From: Immersiella caudata
Taxonomy: Eukaryota > Ascomycota > Sordariomycetes > Sordariales > Lasiosphaeriaceae
Reading direction: 5' to 3'
DNA length: 64,000 nucleotides
NCBI GenBank assembly: GCA_030512335.1
Contig: JAULSU010000007.1
Location: 1,736,001-1,800,000, forward strand
In this document: piece by piece, positions 20,383 to 32,108 of the stretch
Layout: each line of letters begins with the position of its first letter
Numbering within the stretch: position 1 is the first letter of the stretch
Program-made: the position numbers and the translations under genes
Notes under the pieces: generated by a model
What the model was told of the DNA's origin: nothing
Databases searched by the model: none
What the model saw: only the letters and a program-made list of their open reading frames with translations

Positions 20383-20639
20383 AAGGACTGTACCGTTCAA
20401 TTCGATCGGTATACTAAATCTGCTATACCAGACGGTATAACCCGACACCTCCTCAGCGCCCAGCCAGCCAGCTGCCTGTCAGACACCTCAAATCTGATCA
20501 CCGCGACACAAGTACCATCTCGACCAGCCCAAGTCGGAGGCCCTGATTATACCAAACGGTATACCGAAGCCAGTAAGTTCAAGGACTACCGTTTGAGCTG
20601 AACGGTATACCAAATTTGTTATACCGATTAGGATAATCG
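20383..20639. promoter_or_regulatory. GGTATA/TATACC palindrome array upstream of orphan gene
   Basis: Two diverged direct repeats (20383-20443 and 20581-20639) each begin AAGGACT and contain CGGTATA, a short spacer, then TATACC. A partial unit (20547-20567) lies between them. In all, seven GGTATA or TATACC hexamers occur within about 170 bp. They lie 100-360 bp upstream of the ATG at 20740. They may be dimeric regulator sites or the remains of a transposon end; the sequence alone does not decide. Confidence 0.45.
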
Positions 20640-20739
20640 TACACTTCGTCACAGCCGCCAGTTACACTTTCCTCAATCCTGTCGCCCCCCGGTTGCTCCC
20701 GCCCAGTATTCAAAGAGTCTTCTATCGCGCGCCGCCAAG

Positions 20740-22137
20740 ATGGAGATTGCCCACGACCTCGGGCTCTCGGCCGAACAGCTCAACAGAGCTACACACCTCG
20801 CCGCGCCCTTTTTCGCAGCCCCCATTGCAGATGCTTTGTGCAGCCCCAAGGCGGCAGGCGTCATGGATTTGTGCCGCATCGTCCGAGAGACCGCCCTGTC
20901 AAGCGTATGGATAAGCAAAGAGAAGTTTGAGGAGCACCCTACCTGCATGGGCGAGTTCCTATTGGTCGCCAGCACTATTTTTGCGGAGGATCACTTGAGC
21001 AACCTTGCCCTCCAGGCCACCAAGTTCGATGCTATATCGGGGTACACCGCCATTTCAGATTGTTTCATATCGTCACGACCAGCCATTGACAGCATAAGGG
21101 ACGTCATCCGGGCTATCGTGGAGCACGCCGCTACCCAGTCAGCAATAGAGATGCGCGGCCCGAGCCAGCCCAGCCTGTTGAGCAGGACCAACGACACCCA
21201 AGAACAGCAGCAACCTTCCCAGCTGCCTGACACAACACAGCCTGCCCCCGATCCGCAATCCTTATCCGATTATTTGCTCACAGAGAATGAGGATGTCAAC
21301 GCACCTTGTCAAATCCGGCAAATCAGTCTGGAAGGGCCTACAATTGCAGAGGCTTGGCGCGCTAACGCGACCACAGATGGTATGGAAAACCTCGCCACAA
21401 GTGTTGACCCCCATACCGACCCTTCGTCAATGTCTTTCCGTGCGCTACCCGTCTACCATGGCACAGACTGGAAGATTGAGGAGAGTGAAGCGGCGAGACA
21501 TAATCCCTGCAGCGGTATCCTCCGTGGGTCTGTCACTTCCAATCAGGTAGCGCCTGACGTGTGGCCCCTGGCAGTCGTTTGGACAGCGTTTAGCCCATTG
21601 AGATGTTTCCTCTGGGCAGCTTTCAGGGCTGAGGTTCTACAGCAGGTCCCCGCAGCTACTGTTAGAGGTAAAATGGAGCGCTCCTGGAATTGCCCGACTT
21701 CCCCATCCAGGCCCGGCTCTCATTCATCGGCACATACACATACGGGCCTCACTCTATTTAAATTCCGCCCGTCGTTACCGTCTGCTTTCGCGCAGACCCA
21801 CTACGTGATGCCCAAAGGCAGAGAAGCGGATTGGGATCGCCTTTGCAAAACATACGATCTTGAGGTCAGCTCTCACCCATCGGCAACCCTTCCCAAGCGT
21901 CTTTGGGACCATTTCGCCCCTATCCACGGCGGAAAGCTCCAAACATGGCCCCACACACTTCATTGCCATGAGTTCGGAGGTCAGCTGAGCATGCTGCAAT
22001 CATACACCAGGCAGTTATGGAGGACAGTCTGGTTCAGTGATGGTGTTGACGCGTTGAACGAAAGTCACGAGGTAACCTATGCCATCTCGTTCAAGTTAGT
22101 AGTGCCAACGCCTCCAACCAACTCCCGTGGCAGGTAG
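20740..22137 (+). CDS. Orphan protein with YHGT motif, possibly ART-like
   Basis: A single-exon 465-residue protein with a good start context (CCAAGATGG). Residues about 1-140 are helical, followed by a Gln/Pro-rich linker (about 145-185). The second half has LPVYHGTDWK (about 236-245), then VVWTAFSPLRCFLWAAF (about 279-295), and near 345-360 THYVMPKGREADW. The YHGT strand followed by a WTAxSxxxCFLWA block recalls the fold order of ADP-ribosyltransferase-like proteins. I cannot identify a full catalytic triad, so this is speculation. No signal peptide or membrane helix is seen. It stands alone, with no operon-like partner, behind the GGTATA repeat array. The stop at 22137 may be premature or followed by an unrecognised exon. 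Confidence 0.6.
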   Translation: MEIAHDLGLSAEQLNRATHLAAPFFAAPIADALCSPKAAGVMDLCRIVRETALSSVWISKEKFEEHPTCMGEFLLVASTIFAEDHLSNLALQATKFDAISGYTAISDCFISSRPAIDSIRDVIRAIVEHAATQSAIEMRGPSQPSLLSRTNDTQEQQQPSQLPDTTQPAPDPQSLSDYLLTENEDVNAPCQIRQISLEGPTIAEAWRANATTDGMENLATSVDPHTDPSSMSFRALPVYHGTDWKIEESEAARHNPCSGILRGSVTSNQVAPDVWPLAVVWTAFSPLRCFLWAAFRAEVLQQVPAATVRGKMERSWNCPTSPSRPGSHSSAHTHTGLTLFKFRPSLPSAFAQTHYVMPKGREADWDRLCKTYDLEVSSHPSATLPKRLWDHFAPIHGGKLQTWPHTLHCHEFGGQLSMLQSYTRQLWRTVWFSDGVDALNESHEVTYAISFKLVVPTPPTNSRGR

Positions 22138-22695
22138 GGCTCGCTACGCGGATTGGGGCACATTTTCAAGGAGAACTTGAAGGGGTCCAAGATGGGCAGG
22201 AAGACAAGCAGGGTTTTTGGTGGTGGTGGCTCCAAGATGGAGAGCGGTTGATGCAGTGGAGGAGATATGAGAGCTACACGAGGTCAAGTGTATATGAGTT
22301 TTCTGCATCAAGAGCTGGGCACAATTACTAAATCACTTACTGTGTGAATACCGGGAGAAGTGGGATGCAATGGCCAGATCAGCCCGTCTGGCAATCTGAT
22401 CCGTCATCAGGGGCTGAGTTCGGGATAGTGGGGGCGGATGAATTGGTCGAGGCGACGGCACGCAAGTACGTATTTAATCTTTTCATCGACTACCGTCTTG
22501 CAGCCTAAACCAACATGTTAGGCCAAGACCCAAACTCCCGGGGAATTACGTCGCACCCAAGAGCCCTAGATGATAAGGCCACTTAGGGGCTTCCAGAAGC
22601 TGGATGGATCCCGTCGGGGATATCGGCCAGCTGGAGTTTCAGTTTGCACTGACTGACGCATCCTTTCCAAGTCTGACTTACAATGAACTAGAAAA
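22138..22695. other. Intergenic region
   Basis: It lies between two plus-strand genes and should hold the promoter of the secreted-protein gene. I see no gene or clear TATA box. Confidence 0.5.
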
Positions 22696-23169
22696 ATGCG
22701 CGCCACCAACATTGTCAGCCTCCTATCCTGTCTTGCGGCAGTGGTTGTGGCTCTTCCTCAGGCTCAACAACTTGGCTATGGTCCATGCGACTACAACGGC
22801 AACTCTAACTGCCCCGAGATCATGGACAATACGGCATGTTTCCTGAACCCAAAGGGCGCAAACGAGATATTCGGTTGCATATTGAGTGGAAAAGAAGGGG
22901 TCAGTATTTCTAACGGTTTCTCATCGATTATCGCTGAAACATTTCATAGGTTTGCGCTTGCTATGGCTGTCTTGGCTATACCCCCGTTGGCGAAGTCCTC
23001 GCAAAGTCCAGCGCTTGCGTGTAAGAGCGATCCTCCCAACTATCTCCTCAGACCCCCCCCCCCCCCCCCCTTTTTTTTTTTCCGCAGTGGTGTCAACACG
23101 GCTCCCCCGACGCCGACACGTACTCCGGTTACTACGGCAGCACCGGACCATGGACATGGTCATCGGTGA
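22696..23169 (+). CDS. Small secreted cysteine-rich protein
   Basis: Three exons: 22696-22899, 22950-23020 and 23088-23169, about 118 residues. A signal peptide (MRATNIVSLLSCLAAVVVA) is followed by a mature part with eight cysteines, including GPCDYNGNSNCPEI, ACFLNPKG, FGCIL and VCACYGCLGY. The tail is Thr/Pro-rich and ends in HGHGHR. Intron 1 (50 bp, GTCAGT...CATAG) removes a cysteine-free insert. Intron 2 holds a C18-T12 tract. Its donor is ambiguous: GTAAGA at 23021 gives the eight-cysteine product above, while GTGTAA at 23019 gives a Trp/Tyr-rich tail with nine cysteines. The even number and canonical donor favour the first. Such proteins are often fungal effectors or cell-wall proteins; the role is unknown. 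Confidence 0.7.
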   Translation: MRATNIVSLLSCLAAVVVALPQAQQLGYGPCDYNGNSNCPEIMDNTACFLNPKGANEIFGCILSGKEGVSISNGFSSIIAETFHRFALAMAVLAIPPLAKSSQSPALACKSDPPNYLLRPPPPPPFFFFRSGVNTAPPTPTRTPVTTAAPDHGHGHR

Positions 23170-23299
23170 CAGTCCACGGCCACACCAGATGATGCGATGC
23201 AGTAGACTACGCGTGGTCAAGCGCTTGTATTTACAGGGGCTCCGCCCGGTGAATATGCATTTGTGTCATATTGATGTTGCTACAGAGATCTTTTGGCCT

Positions 23300-24759
23300 T
23301 CAGCCCCTTACTTCCCCAGAGCAAGCTGAGATTCTAGCCGCCACAAGAAACGATGCCCCCGCCATCAGAGCCGTCCCGCCAAATATCTGACCGTACAAAT
23401 ACCCCCCATGGTTCAATTGCACCAAAGCTCCTCCAATGGGTGGCCCCGTCAGCGTAGCAAACGATACCACGGCAAAGCACATGCCCGTCCGAGCTCCGAC
23501 CGACTTTAGGTCTTTCGTCAAACTTGCGCATGCCGGAGGGAAAAGGCCCGCGATGCCCGAAGCGATGAACCCGTACGTGACGCAAAAGGCAAACAGGGCG
23601 CCCAGAGAGTCCACCGCCGCCCAGCTGTAAAAGAGCACGCCCGTGCAAGCGGCAAGGGGGATGATAATTCGCACGGGACCAAGCCATCTGTCCGCAAGCA
23701 GCCCAAAGATGACCCTGCTCGGTCCGCCTACAGCGTTCATAACGAGCAGGAGCGTAAGGGACGTTGCAGAGTCGATGTCGAGTCTGTCCTTTGCAAACAC
23801 ACTGATCTAAAAAAGCGTCAGCTACCCATCCTCTCATACCCGTGCTCGAAACCAAACCGCCTGAAGGGGGTGATAACATGAACGCTCACATAAAAAAAAG
23901 CAAAGTACAACGCCCACCAATTCAAAAACATGCCCACACAGAACAACGTATACGACCTCTCCCCAAACGCCCTCCAAGCAAACAAATCCCCCCTCCTCCT
24001 CCCGGCCAACCTCGCCCTCGAACAAGCCAATATCACCACCGCATTCCCCACCACGACGCACCCCATCACCCTCACCGTCCACGCAAACCCCACGCTCTCC
24101 ATCAGCCTCTGCGCAATCACCGGAAATATCAATCCCCCCGTCGCCGTCCCCGCAGCCCCAATCCCCATCGCCAACGCTCTCCTCCGCACAAAATACGTCC
24201 CCACCACTGCCGTGGCCGGAGTGAAGACTAACCCATCCCCCAGACCTTTGCATATCCCATGCGCCAGCACAAAATGCCAATATTTACTCGCCACGCTCGT
24301 CGTGAAGATGCCCAGGATCTGCAGTCCCGACCCGAGGGCTAGGCAGGGGCGGAGATACCCCGCGTCGAGGGCGCGGCCGGAGATGCTCCCCACCAAGAAG
24401 CTGAGAAAGATTTGGAGGGAGCCGACGAAGGAGATGGACGAGGGGGAGGCGGTGGGGAGGGTGGTGGTGTAGTAGGATTGGAAGAGGCCGAACGAGTTGA
24501 GGTAGCCCCACGCGTTGATGGCGACGAGGTGGGCTACGAGGACTTGGGACCAGGCGCGGAGGCCGCCGTCGGGGGGTGGGGGGTTATTTTGTTGATCATC
24601 TTGTCGGTGGAGGTAGGAGGAGCCGGAGAGGGCGCTGGAAGGGGGGAGCACGGTGGGAGTCTTTTCGAGGTCGAGAGGGTACGGAGGGGACATACTGTTA
24701 TTGTTGTTGTTGTTGTTGTTGTTGTAGTCGTCGTCGTCGTTGAAATTAGCGGCAGCCAT
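23300..24759 (-). CDS. MFS monocarboxylate-type transporter
   Basis: Two exons, 24759-23890 and 23806-23300, with an 83-bp intron (GTGAGC...TTTTAG); 458 residues. The splice restores a continuous helix, ALYFAFFY joined to ISVFAKDRL. It belongs to the fungal monocarboxylate-transporter (MCT/SLC16-like) branch of the MFS: the N-terminus has PPPPDGGLRAWSQVL, the conserved entry into helix 1 (the PDGGxGW-type signature), followed by about 12 hydrophobic segments, with GICKGLGDGL in the first half. Substrate is unknown; relatives are annotated for monocarboxylates or riboflavin. The N-terminal tail has Asp and Asn homopolymers encoded by a TTG/GTC microsatellite. It is transcribed convergently to the secreted-protein gene, with 130 bp between their ends. 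Confidence 0.9.
24699..24725. repeat. TTG trinucleotide repeat coding poly-Asn
   Basis: About nine TTG (AAC on the coding strand) units within the first exon of the MFS transporter. It encodes NNNNNNNNN near residue 13 and is likely length-polymorphic. Confidence 0.85.
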
Positions 24760-25397
24760 GTTGAGTTGGATGAGGAGGAAAGAGGGTCGAGGAATTGGGT
24801 TTGTTCAAGTTCGACGAGGTGGCTTGCGCTAAGGAAAAAGTCTATAAAGGTCCTCGAGATGGAGTGCCACGTTCACCTACGTCACGTCACGAAGCCACAT
24901 TGCAAGCTCGACTTCGAGGAGATATAATATTGCACGCCCTTAGCATGTACAAAGCCGGAGGCGGCGAATGAGAAACACGCCCGTTGGTTGGTCAGACTTG
25001 TATGAAAGTCCCCTGTGCGCACCAAATGTACGGTAACCGCGATGCTGCGTATTCATTGGTTTCCCATTGGGCAACCCGATTAGAAATGTTCCGCCCCGAA
25101 TCAGATCAAGATCTCCCTCGTGCGCCACGATCCACACGGCAACGGGGGGAGAGTGTTCCCGTAGGATTAGCATATCATGTAAGCAGCCTCCAACGTCACA
25201 AGAAGGGCGTGTTGATGGCACCCAAGAATATCAACATTAAGTGAAATATCGAGACTCCAGCTCTAGGAGACAAACCGATAACCCGATCCAAGAAAGCCAC
25301 CCCCCTATGACATGCCCTTCCCTCACAATGAAATCCATCCTTTTAACCCAAAAATCATGAATAAGTCCAACGAAGACCCGTAGCACAAGCCCATCCC
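24760..25397. other. Intergenic region
   Basis: It holds the upstream region of the MCT-type transporter and the downstream region of the sugar transporter. No gene is seen. Confidence 0.55.
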
Positions 25398-27561
25398 CTA
25401 AATATCACCCTGCACCATCTTCTCCTCCCTCTCCACACTCTGTGCACTCTTCACATCACTCTCTCGATACAACGGCTTCAACGTCGCCGACTTCTGCCAA
25501 AACACATACCGCTTAATCCACCACGGCAGCACTTCAGCCGTCTGATACTTGGCAAACCTGTGGTTCGGCACCGCAAACACATAGTCCAGCTCCTCCAGCG
25601 TCTTCTTCTTCGTCTCGGGCACCAAGAAGAAGATCAATATGAACGCCACCGCGTTGAAACCCGCATACAAGCCAAACGCGCCCACGGTGCCGGTAGAGTG
25701 CAACAAGAAGGGGAACGTCATACCCAGCACGGCTGCCCAGAAGAGACAAGTTGCCACGGCGAAGCCCATGCCGACCTCACGGTGAGAGAGGGGGAAGACC
25801 TCTGCGCTGTAGGTGAACGGCACGGGCCCTTCGCCGGGGGAGTAAAAGGCTGCAAAGAGGTAGACGAAGAGAGATACGAGAGCGGTTCGGGTCGTCCCGA
25901 GGGGGATTAGTGTGCAGAGACCAGCGGCAAGCAGCGTCCACATCATGTTCGGGAATGTGAAAAGCAGGAGGGAGCGGCGGCCGAAGGTATCGATGGTCCA
26001 GAATGCGGGGAAAGCGAAGAGCCAGTTGACCAGGCCGAAACCGAAGGAGGCCAGCAACGCTTGGAAGTCGGTTTGACCGGCCTCCTTGAATACTGTGGCC
26101 GAGTAAAAGGCGATGATGTTGATCCCGCACATCTGTTGAGCTATCATTACGGTAAAGGCAGCGATAGTGGCGCGGCGAACCCGAGGAATGGTGAAAAGCT
26201 CGGCGAAGCGGTTCGCGTAGGTTCTGCCTTTGATGATGTCGTGTTCAATCTCAAGCTGGGAATGAATGTAGAAGATGTCGCGGGCCACTTGGATAGGGTG
26301 GTTTCGGAGCCTGATCATGGAATCCCACGCCTTGGAATAGCGGTTCTTCTTCATGTACCAGCGCGGTGACTCGGGGCAAAAGTAAATCAGAATGAGAAGG
26401 GGAACGGCGGGGATGAAGGGTGCCCCGAGCATCAGCCGCCAGTTGTGGGGTGCGTTCCAGACCGCAAGGTTGAATGCTGTTCCGAGGAAGATGCCAAATG
26501 CCGTCCACATTTCTGCCCACACTGTCAGTGACCTGAGGTTCTGGGTCGAGTTGGAAGCAGTCACTCACGCCAGGACATGACCAGTGCTCCTCTGACAGCT
26601 GCTGGTGAGTTCTCGGCCGCGTATATTGGAACTTGTGCGTCTGTCAATGCGAGTCCAGCTAGATATGATCTCAGGAATGGTAATCTCACCTGTCGACGCC
26701 TTCACACCCATGCCAATTCCCATCAGCAGACGGTTGACGAGTTGCTGTTCCCATGTGTTGCTGAACGCAGAGCCGATTACGGGCCAGATGCAGAAGTGCG
26801 CCGAGATGAAAATCACGCCTCGTCTCCCTACCCAGTTATTGATAGGATCTGACAGCCAACACCCAATGAACCTGTTACTTGTCAGCTCCCCTCTGCCAAC
26901 CCGGATGGAGAGTACTTACGCGCTCCCGATATAAGGTCCGGCGTTTACCAGCCCCACAAGAATGGAATCTCTGGTCGAGCCGCTCCCGATCCCGTATATT
27001 TCAGGGAAGAAAATATTTGCCTAGTGGCTTGTTAGACATCAAAGACGCTTAGAAATAGGGATGCCCTACCCCATTACTCCCAGTCTGATCCCAGCCCTGA
27101 ACACAGGCCCCGATGGAACAGGTTGCGATCGTCAAGAACAGTTTGGTCGGCAATCTCCATTTGTGTTCAACTTCGGCGCGGAGCACGGCTTTCTCCTCCT
27201 CATCCAACGCTTCTGGGCCCGTGATGTCATAGGCGCCGGCAGGGTTCTGCGCGACCAGGGCGCCCTTGCGTAGGAGGGGAAGGTGCCCGGTGAGTTCTTT
27301 TTCTTGGGCGAAGATCTCGACACGGGACATGAGCTCGTCGTAGGACAACCCCTCTAACGGGTTTTGGATTCTGTGGTTTGGTCAGGGGAGGAAGGCTACG
27401 GCTGGGGGCAGGGACGGGGCGCACTTGGCTTCGAAATTAGCGTTGATGTTGACATGGCCGGAGGTGGCTTTTTCGAGGGCGTTTTCATGGGCGGCCGTGG
27501 GTGGGGTTGGGCCCTCGGCGTGGACGGCGGTGCCGTCGTCTGGGGCTGGCTTATCCACCAT
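25398..27561 (-). CDS. MFS sugar transporter
   Basis: Six exons on the minus strand: 27561-27425, 27370-27070, 27020-26920, 26871-26690, 26631-26569 and 26512-25398; 632 residues. All five introns are 48-58 bp with GT-AG ends, and every phase closes. The sugar-porter signatures are present: WVGRRG after helix 2, the PESPRWYMKKNR block after helix 6, QQMCGINIIAFYS in helix 7 and VPETKKKTLEELDYVF at the end of helix 12. It should be a plasma-membrane proton symporter for a hexose, disaccharide or related polyol; the subfamily looks like lactose/general hexose permeases but substrate is not readable. The long soluble N-terminus (about 110 residues, with NPLEGLSYDELM) is usual for this subfamily. 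Confidence 0.93.
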
Positions 27562-30037
27562 GTTGTCGACTGATATCTGAACCCACGTAAGCGATTCTTT
27601 CGCCGCACGCAGAGAGAAGAGCGGAACAGGAAAGAAGCAAAGCCCGATGGGATCTGGGATGGTCGAAGTTGATATTGAGACCCAGGTTTCACGCATTCTT
27701 CACGCGTGCGACCTCCCCGCCGTCAACATCCAGCCATACATGCCACTGCGTCAGCGGCGCCGCGTGGTGTGAACACAGGGTCCTCATCCCGCACTGCGGA
27801 ATAAAAAAAAAAAGATGAGCGGCAGTCTCCGCCCTGTTGCTACCGTTGACGCTACATTGCTCGGAATCGGTGGCTGAACTGGGGATGCGATCGACACATT
27901 CCTGTGCCAAGGCGGCAACATGGAAATATGTTTTGCGGAATGATCACGCTCGAGTGCCGATCCGTGTTGCTTACTTGGTTCTTCCCACATATCTTTCGGC
28001 GAGTTGTAACGTAGGAGGAAGGAGCAGAGAGGAGAAGCTCGGATCTCCAGATTGGCCAAGCCGAGCGATGTTCAGGGTCCATCTCTTGACTTTGCGTCTG
28101 GCGCGACTTTCGGCAATGTCTCATTGGCATGCCGGCAAAGACAACAGCCACTGCCGAGCTCTGCGCCGATGGTGGCTTGCCGGTTTTCCGATTTCCGCTC
28201 GATCTCTGTACTCGGCACTGCGACGGGATGGTTGCGGTGCCAGACCCTGGTGAGGACCGGCTGACGTCAAATCAGGATTTTGGTGCATGTGAAATCCGGC
28301 CCTTCGCGGGTGGGGGCTCTTGCGGCCGCGGGGCGTTGGAGTCGGTCCGAAATTTGTCGCAGGAGCAACGCGGGGAAGCTCTGCTAGCAGATTTACGGAA
28401 AGCAGCGACCGCATTGGAGGGCTCTCCGCCGGCCAGGTAATTCGGCGCCCTAATTCGGGCGGGTGAAGGGTCCTGCGAACCCTCCGCCGGAACACAGGAA
28501 ACCGGAAAGGATAGGATTGCTGGGCGGACAGATCATCTCGAAGCGCGTCCATATCCATGACCTTCCTCAACGGCTGGAGCCCTGTTTCTTTTTTTTCTTC
28601 CCCTTTGCCAATGTCGTCTCGTTTACACTGCCTCCACAAGCTAACGTGACCCTCGGGCGCTGTCTCCTCTAGATTCTCCAGCCGCTGGAGGGTCGCAAGT
28701 CAGATCGCGCTGACACACCACGGCGACACAACCTCTGCAGCTCGTTTTAGCTCCCACTTCGATCGTGGGCCGACTGGCAGCATTTTGGGAATAGCATCTA
28801 GCCTAAGATAATGCTATCTTTCGAGGCGGAAAACTCGTGTTCATTGAGCCCAGCACCAGGTTGTTTTCTGTTGAGCTCTTCATTTCCCAGGTTTGGGTCG
28901 CGTTGATTGTGCGCAGACAAGTTGGGCAAATTTGCTTGAAGATTTAAGATTCCTGGCGGCACCACCAAGACGCGGAAGGCGGGACGCGACGGTTCGCGCC
29001 GTCCAGCTGAGATTCTAAACATTGGTGCCTAGTGATCGCGCTTGGGAGGATTTGGGGTAACGCCCCTTGAGACGTGACGAGAAAAGCAGTGTTGCCCTTT
29101 TCGTGGTGCTCGTAAATCGCTAAGTCGGCAATCGGCATACAACTGCAGCCACTGAAACGGCGTGCAGCGCCCCAGTGACGTTGGTATGGAGATCTTAGGC
29201 GAAATCAAGCATTTTGACCAGTGAGCTTGGTGATTTTTAATAGATTAGTGCAGGGCATGGGTTGGTCCCTGGATTACTCAGCTGATGGGTCAGAGTGGGG
29301 TTCGACATCGCGCGGTGTCTGGACGGTTGGGTGGATCACAAGCGCCAGCACGCGCTTGTTTCCCTTGCATCAGGCCCCCAGCTTCGCCGAATGTCACCGT
29401 GTTCACCCTGGCCCCGACACCATACTACTTTAGGGCGGCTCTTCGACCACGTCATGCAAGACTGGTTGCAAGCGCACGACAAAAGTTCAGCTTTGATGCG
29501 CCGTTTGGTACGGTTGCAAGCTAGCCATCTTGGCAGCGAGCGGCTGGAGCAGGCAGCTATCTTGGGCCAGAACGCCAGAGCACTGCATCACGAGCGGACA
29601 TGCTGCTCCGAGTGTTGCCCTGACCTCACTCTCCCGACTTTTCGTCCACCATGAAGGTCACAATCAGGGCGCTCGTTACCGTCAAGGAAGTGACCGGGGC
29701 TGAACGGAGTTTGGGCTGGTTGGACAGCTTGGCGAAAATTTCCGGGGATGCGGGAGGGCTGTGGCACGGCCCACCACAAACAAAGAACGGGCTTGGCGTC
29801 AGCATTGATGACGGGGATGACTGACAGGGGCAAGGGGGGTCACGACCGTGAGCGTCGTTCAGGAGGCGCTTTTCGATGGAAGGCAGTAGGTATAATTCTC
29901 ACGAGAGCCCACGAGCCGGGGGGGGGCTCGGGTACGCCTCGTTCGACACTGCAGCCTCTCGTTCTTTTCTGGCAGCCACCAGTCAACGTAAGTCGGTATA
30001 CGGTTCACGAGACGGCAACTCGTATCTTTGGACGACC
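27562..30037. other. Long gene-free stretch
   Basis: About 2.5 kb with only overlapping short frames, none with a recognisable domain or splice structure. An A12 run lies near 27803. The last part (29876-30037) is in frame with the LtrA gene and may be its true N-terminus. A long regulatory region or a missed non-coding RNA is possible. Confidence 0.5.
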
Positions 30038-32108
30038 ATGGCGCACAAGGAACCGAGCCTCGACGTGGACGATCTCGAGAACCCCAAGCTCCAGCTCCTC
30101 AGCAGTCCTCTCATCCGTATCCCAAAGTCCAACGGCCCGACGCCGGCATCCACGTTCCCCCGCGAGCAACAGACAGGTCCCGATCTTGAACAGTTTGGAT
30201 ACCGTGACGACCTCCCGCAGCAGGACATCCCCGAGTTTCGGAGACATGCCGATGCCACCGCCATCGAGGTCTTCTACGACCTCTTCTTTGCCGCCAACTT
30301 GACTGTCTTCAGCGACGTCATCGATATCAACAACACCGAGAAGCTAGCTACCTTTGTTGTCTACTTCAGTCTCCTTTGGTTCAACTGGGCACTCCTGGGT
30401 CTTTACGATGTCCGCTTCATCACCGACAGCATCTTTGGTGAGTTTGCCCCTTGTACTTGACCACTTCGGGCCGGAAGTATAGCCGCTAACACCGCTGTAG
30501 AGCGCTGCGCGCGGGCCGTTCACTTCGGCGTCATGGTCTCATTCGCTGTTATCGCCCCCAACTTCAGCCTATCAGCTCAGCAGTCGGCTACCTTCCAAAC
30601 CATGTCTGTCATTCTCATGACGTCCCGCTTGACCATGGCAGTGCAATACGCCACAATTTTGTGGTACTGCCGAAACTATCGCCGCGCCAAAGTGCCCCTG
30701 GCCTGCATGATTGCTCTCAACTTTGTGGCTGGTATAATCTATCTCGGCATTGGCTTCTCCTTCAGCGGCGGCAACAGGGCTCTGTATTCCATCTGGTTTG
30801 TTGTCACGGCCGTTGAAGTCGTCATCAGCGCCGTTCTCGCCCTCAAGTGGGACGTCCTCAGCTTCCAGGGCACCCATCTTGCCAGCCGTGTCAGCTTGCT
30901 CACCTTCATCCTCATGGGCGAGGGCCTCTGCGCTCTCGGCCTAGGCGTGGTCCGCATCGTCCAGAATTCAAACTCGTGGAGTAAGTCTCCTCTTTCTGCC
31001 TCGCATCGGGCGCACGCTGACAACAACTCTAGCACCTCCTACCATCGGCAATGTGACCGCTGGCGTGGCCAATATCTATCTCGTCTTCATGATCTATTTC
31101 GACTGGCGCCGCAGCATCCGCCTTGGCAAGTACAAACAGCTCCTCTGGTCGTTTCTCCACTTCCCCTTCCACTTGGCCATGCGCATATTCATCGAGGGCT
31201 CCTCGCAATTTGTTGTGTGGTGGAAGGTTCTGGAAACGATGGAGGTCGTGAACGAACAGTTCATGAAGGCCATGGATGACCTGGCTACCCTCGAAGGGGA
31301 CGCAGCTACCGCCAACCTTACAGACATCTTCGTCGATCAGATCGACCGCACTGTCACCGATGTTTTCAACGTCTACGTGCCAAAGTACACTTCCACACAT
31401 GAAGTAATGGCAACCTACCTTGAAGAAATGAGGACTGTTCCGAATGAGTGGTGGATTGCTTCCGAAAACCTGACTGAGGCCGGGTTCGAAGCCGACAGCA
31501 CCTTCCAGTTTATTGCCGGGAACTTTCAAAAGCTTGGGATCGCCTTGGAGAACTCCCTTTTGGCTGGATTCAAAATCGACGGCTTCTCAGGTTTTACCAA
31601 CACGACCGTGAACTCCAATGAGGAGGCCGATCAGATACAGTGGAGCATCATGGAGACCAATGCCGGAAAGTTCAATCTCGTCTACAAGTACGCCTTTATC
31701 GCCGCGGGTGTCACCCTGATCCTGATGAACGTCCTCTTCATCATCACGTCGCGTAGGTGGAAGATCTTCGATTACTTCCAGAAGACCCTCAACTTCGGGG
31801 TTGGCATCGCCTTGTGCCTGATCACTCTCAACTTGTCGAAGTCGAGCGATTACGCAGGTACCCCCTGGCCGCTTCCGACTCTCGTTCTGGTCTTATTTGC
31901 CGTGCTGGTTGTCCATCACCTGCCATCGCCGCCGCCGATTCTGTTTGGGAGGAAGGCCAAGGCTGGTGGGGATCAGGGTTGGGAGGCTGTCAACATGGTG
32001 ACCACGGAGAAAAAGGTCTCTGGGGAGGGTTCGGATGGTCCTGGTGTCGCCACGCCAGGCTTCCAGGAGACTGACACTTTGTATCGGGGGGCTGGTGCGC
32101 ACTCCTGA
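30038..32108 (+). CDS. Low temperature requirement A (LtrA) family membrane protein
   Basis: Three exons: 30038-30437, 30501-30980 and 31033-32108 (introns 63 and 52 bp, GT-AG, phases consistent). About 651 residues from the ATG at 30038, which has a strong context (ACCATGGCG). An in-frame ATG at 29876 would add 54 residues. The first conserved block, TAIEVFYDLFFAANLTVFSD, is the LtrA signature, followed by repeated hydrophobic helices (LWFNWALLGLYDVRF, FVAGIIYLGIGFSF, and others). A soluble loop (about residues 375-510) separates the last helices. LtrA proteins are polytopic membrane proteins of unclear function, first linked to cold growth in Listeria. The C-terminal tail is short and polar. 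Confidence 0.88.

Noticed and set aside
28121..28639. 172-codon minus-strand frame in the long gap before LtrA
   Set aside because: Arg/Pro-rich with no recognisable domain or splice structure; overlapped by frames of similar length on the other strand.
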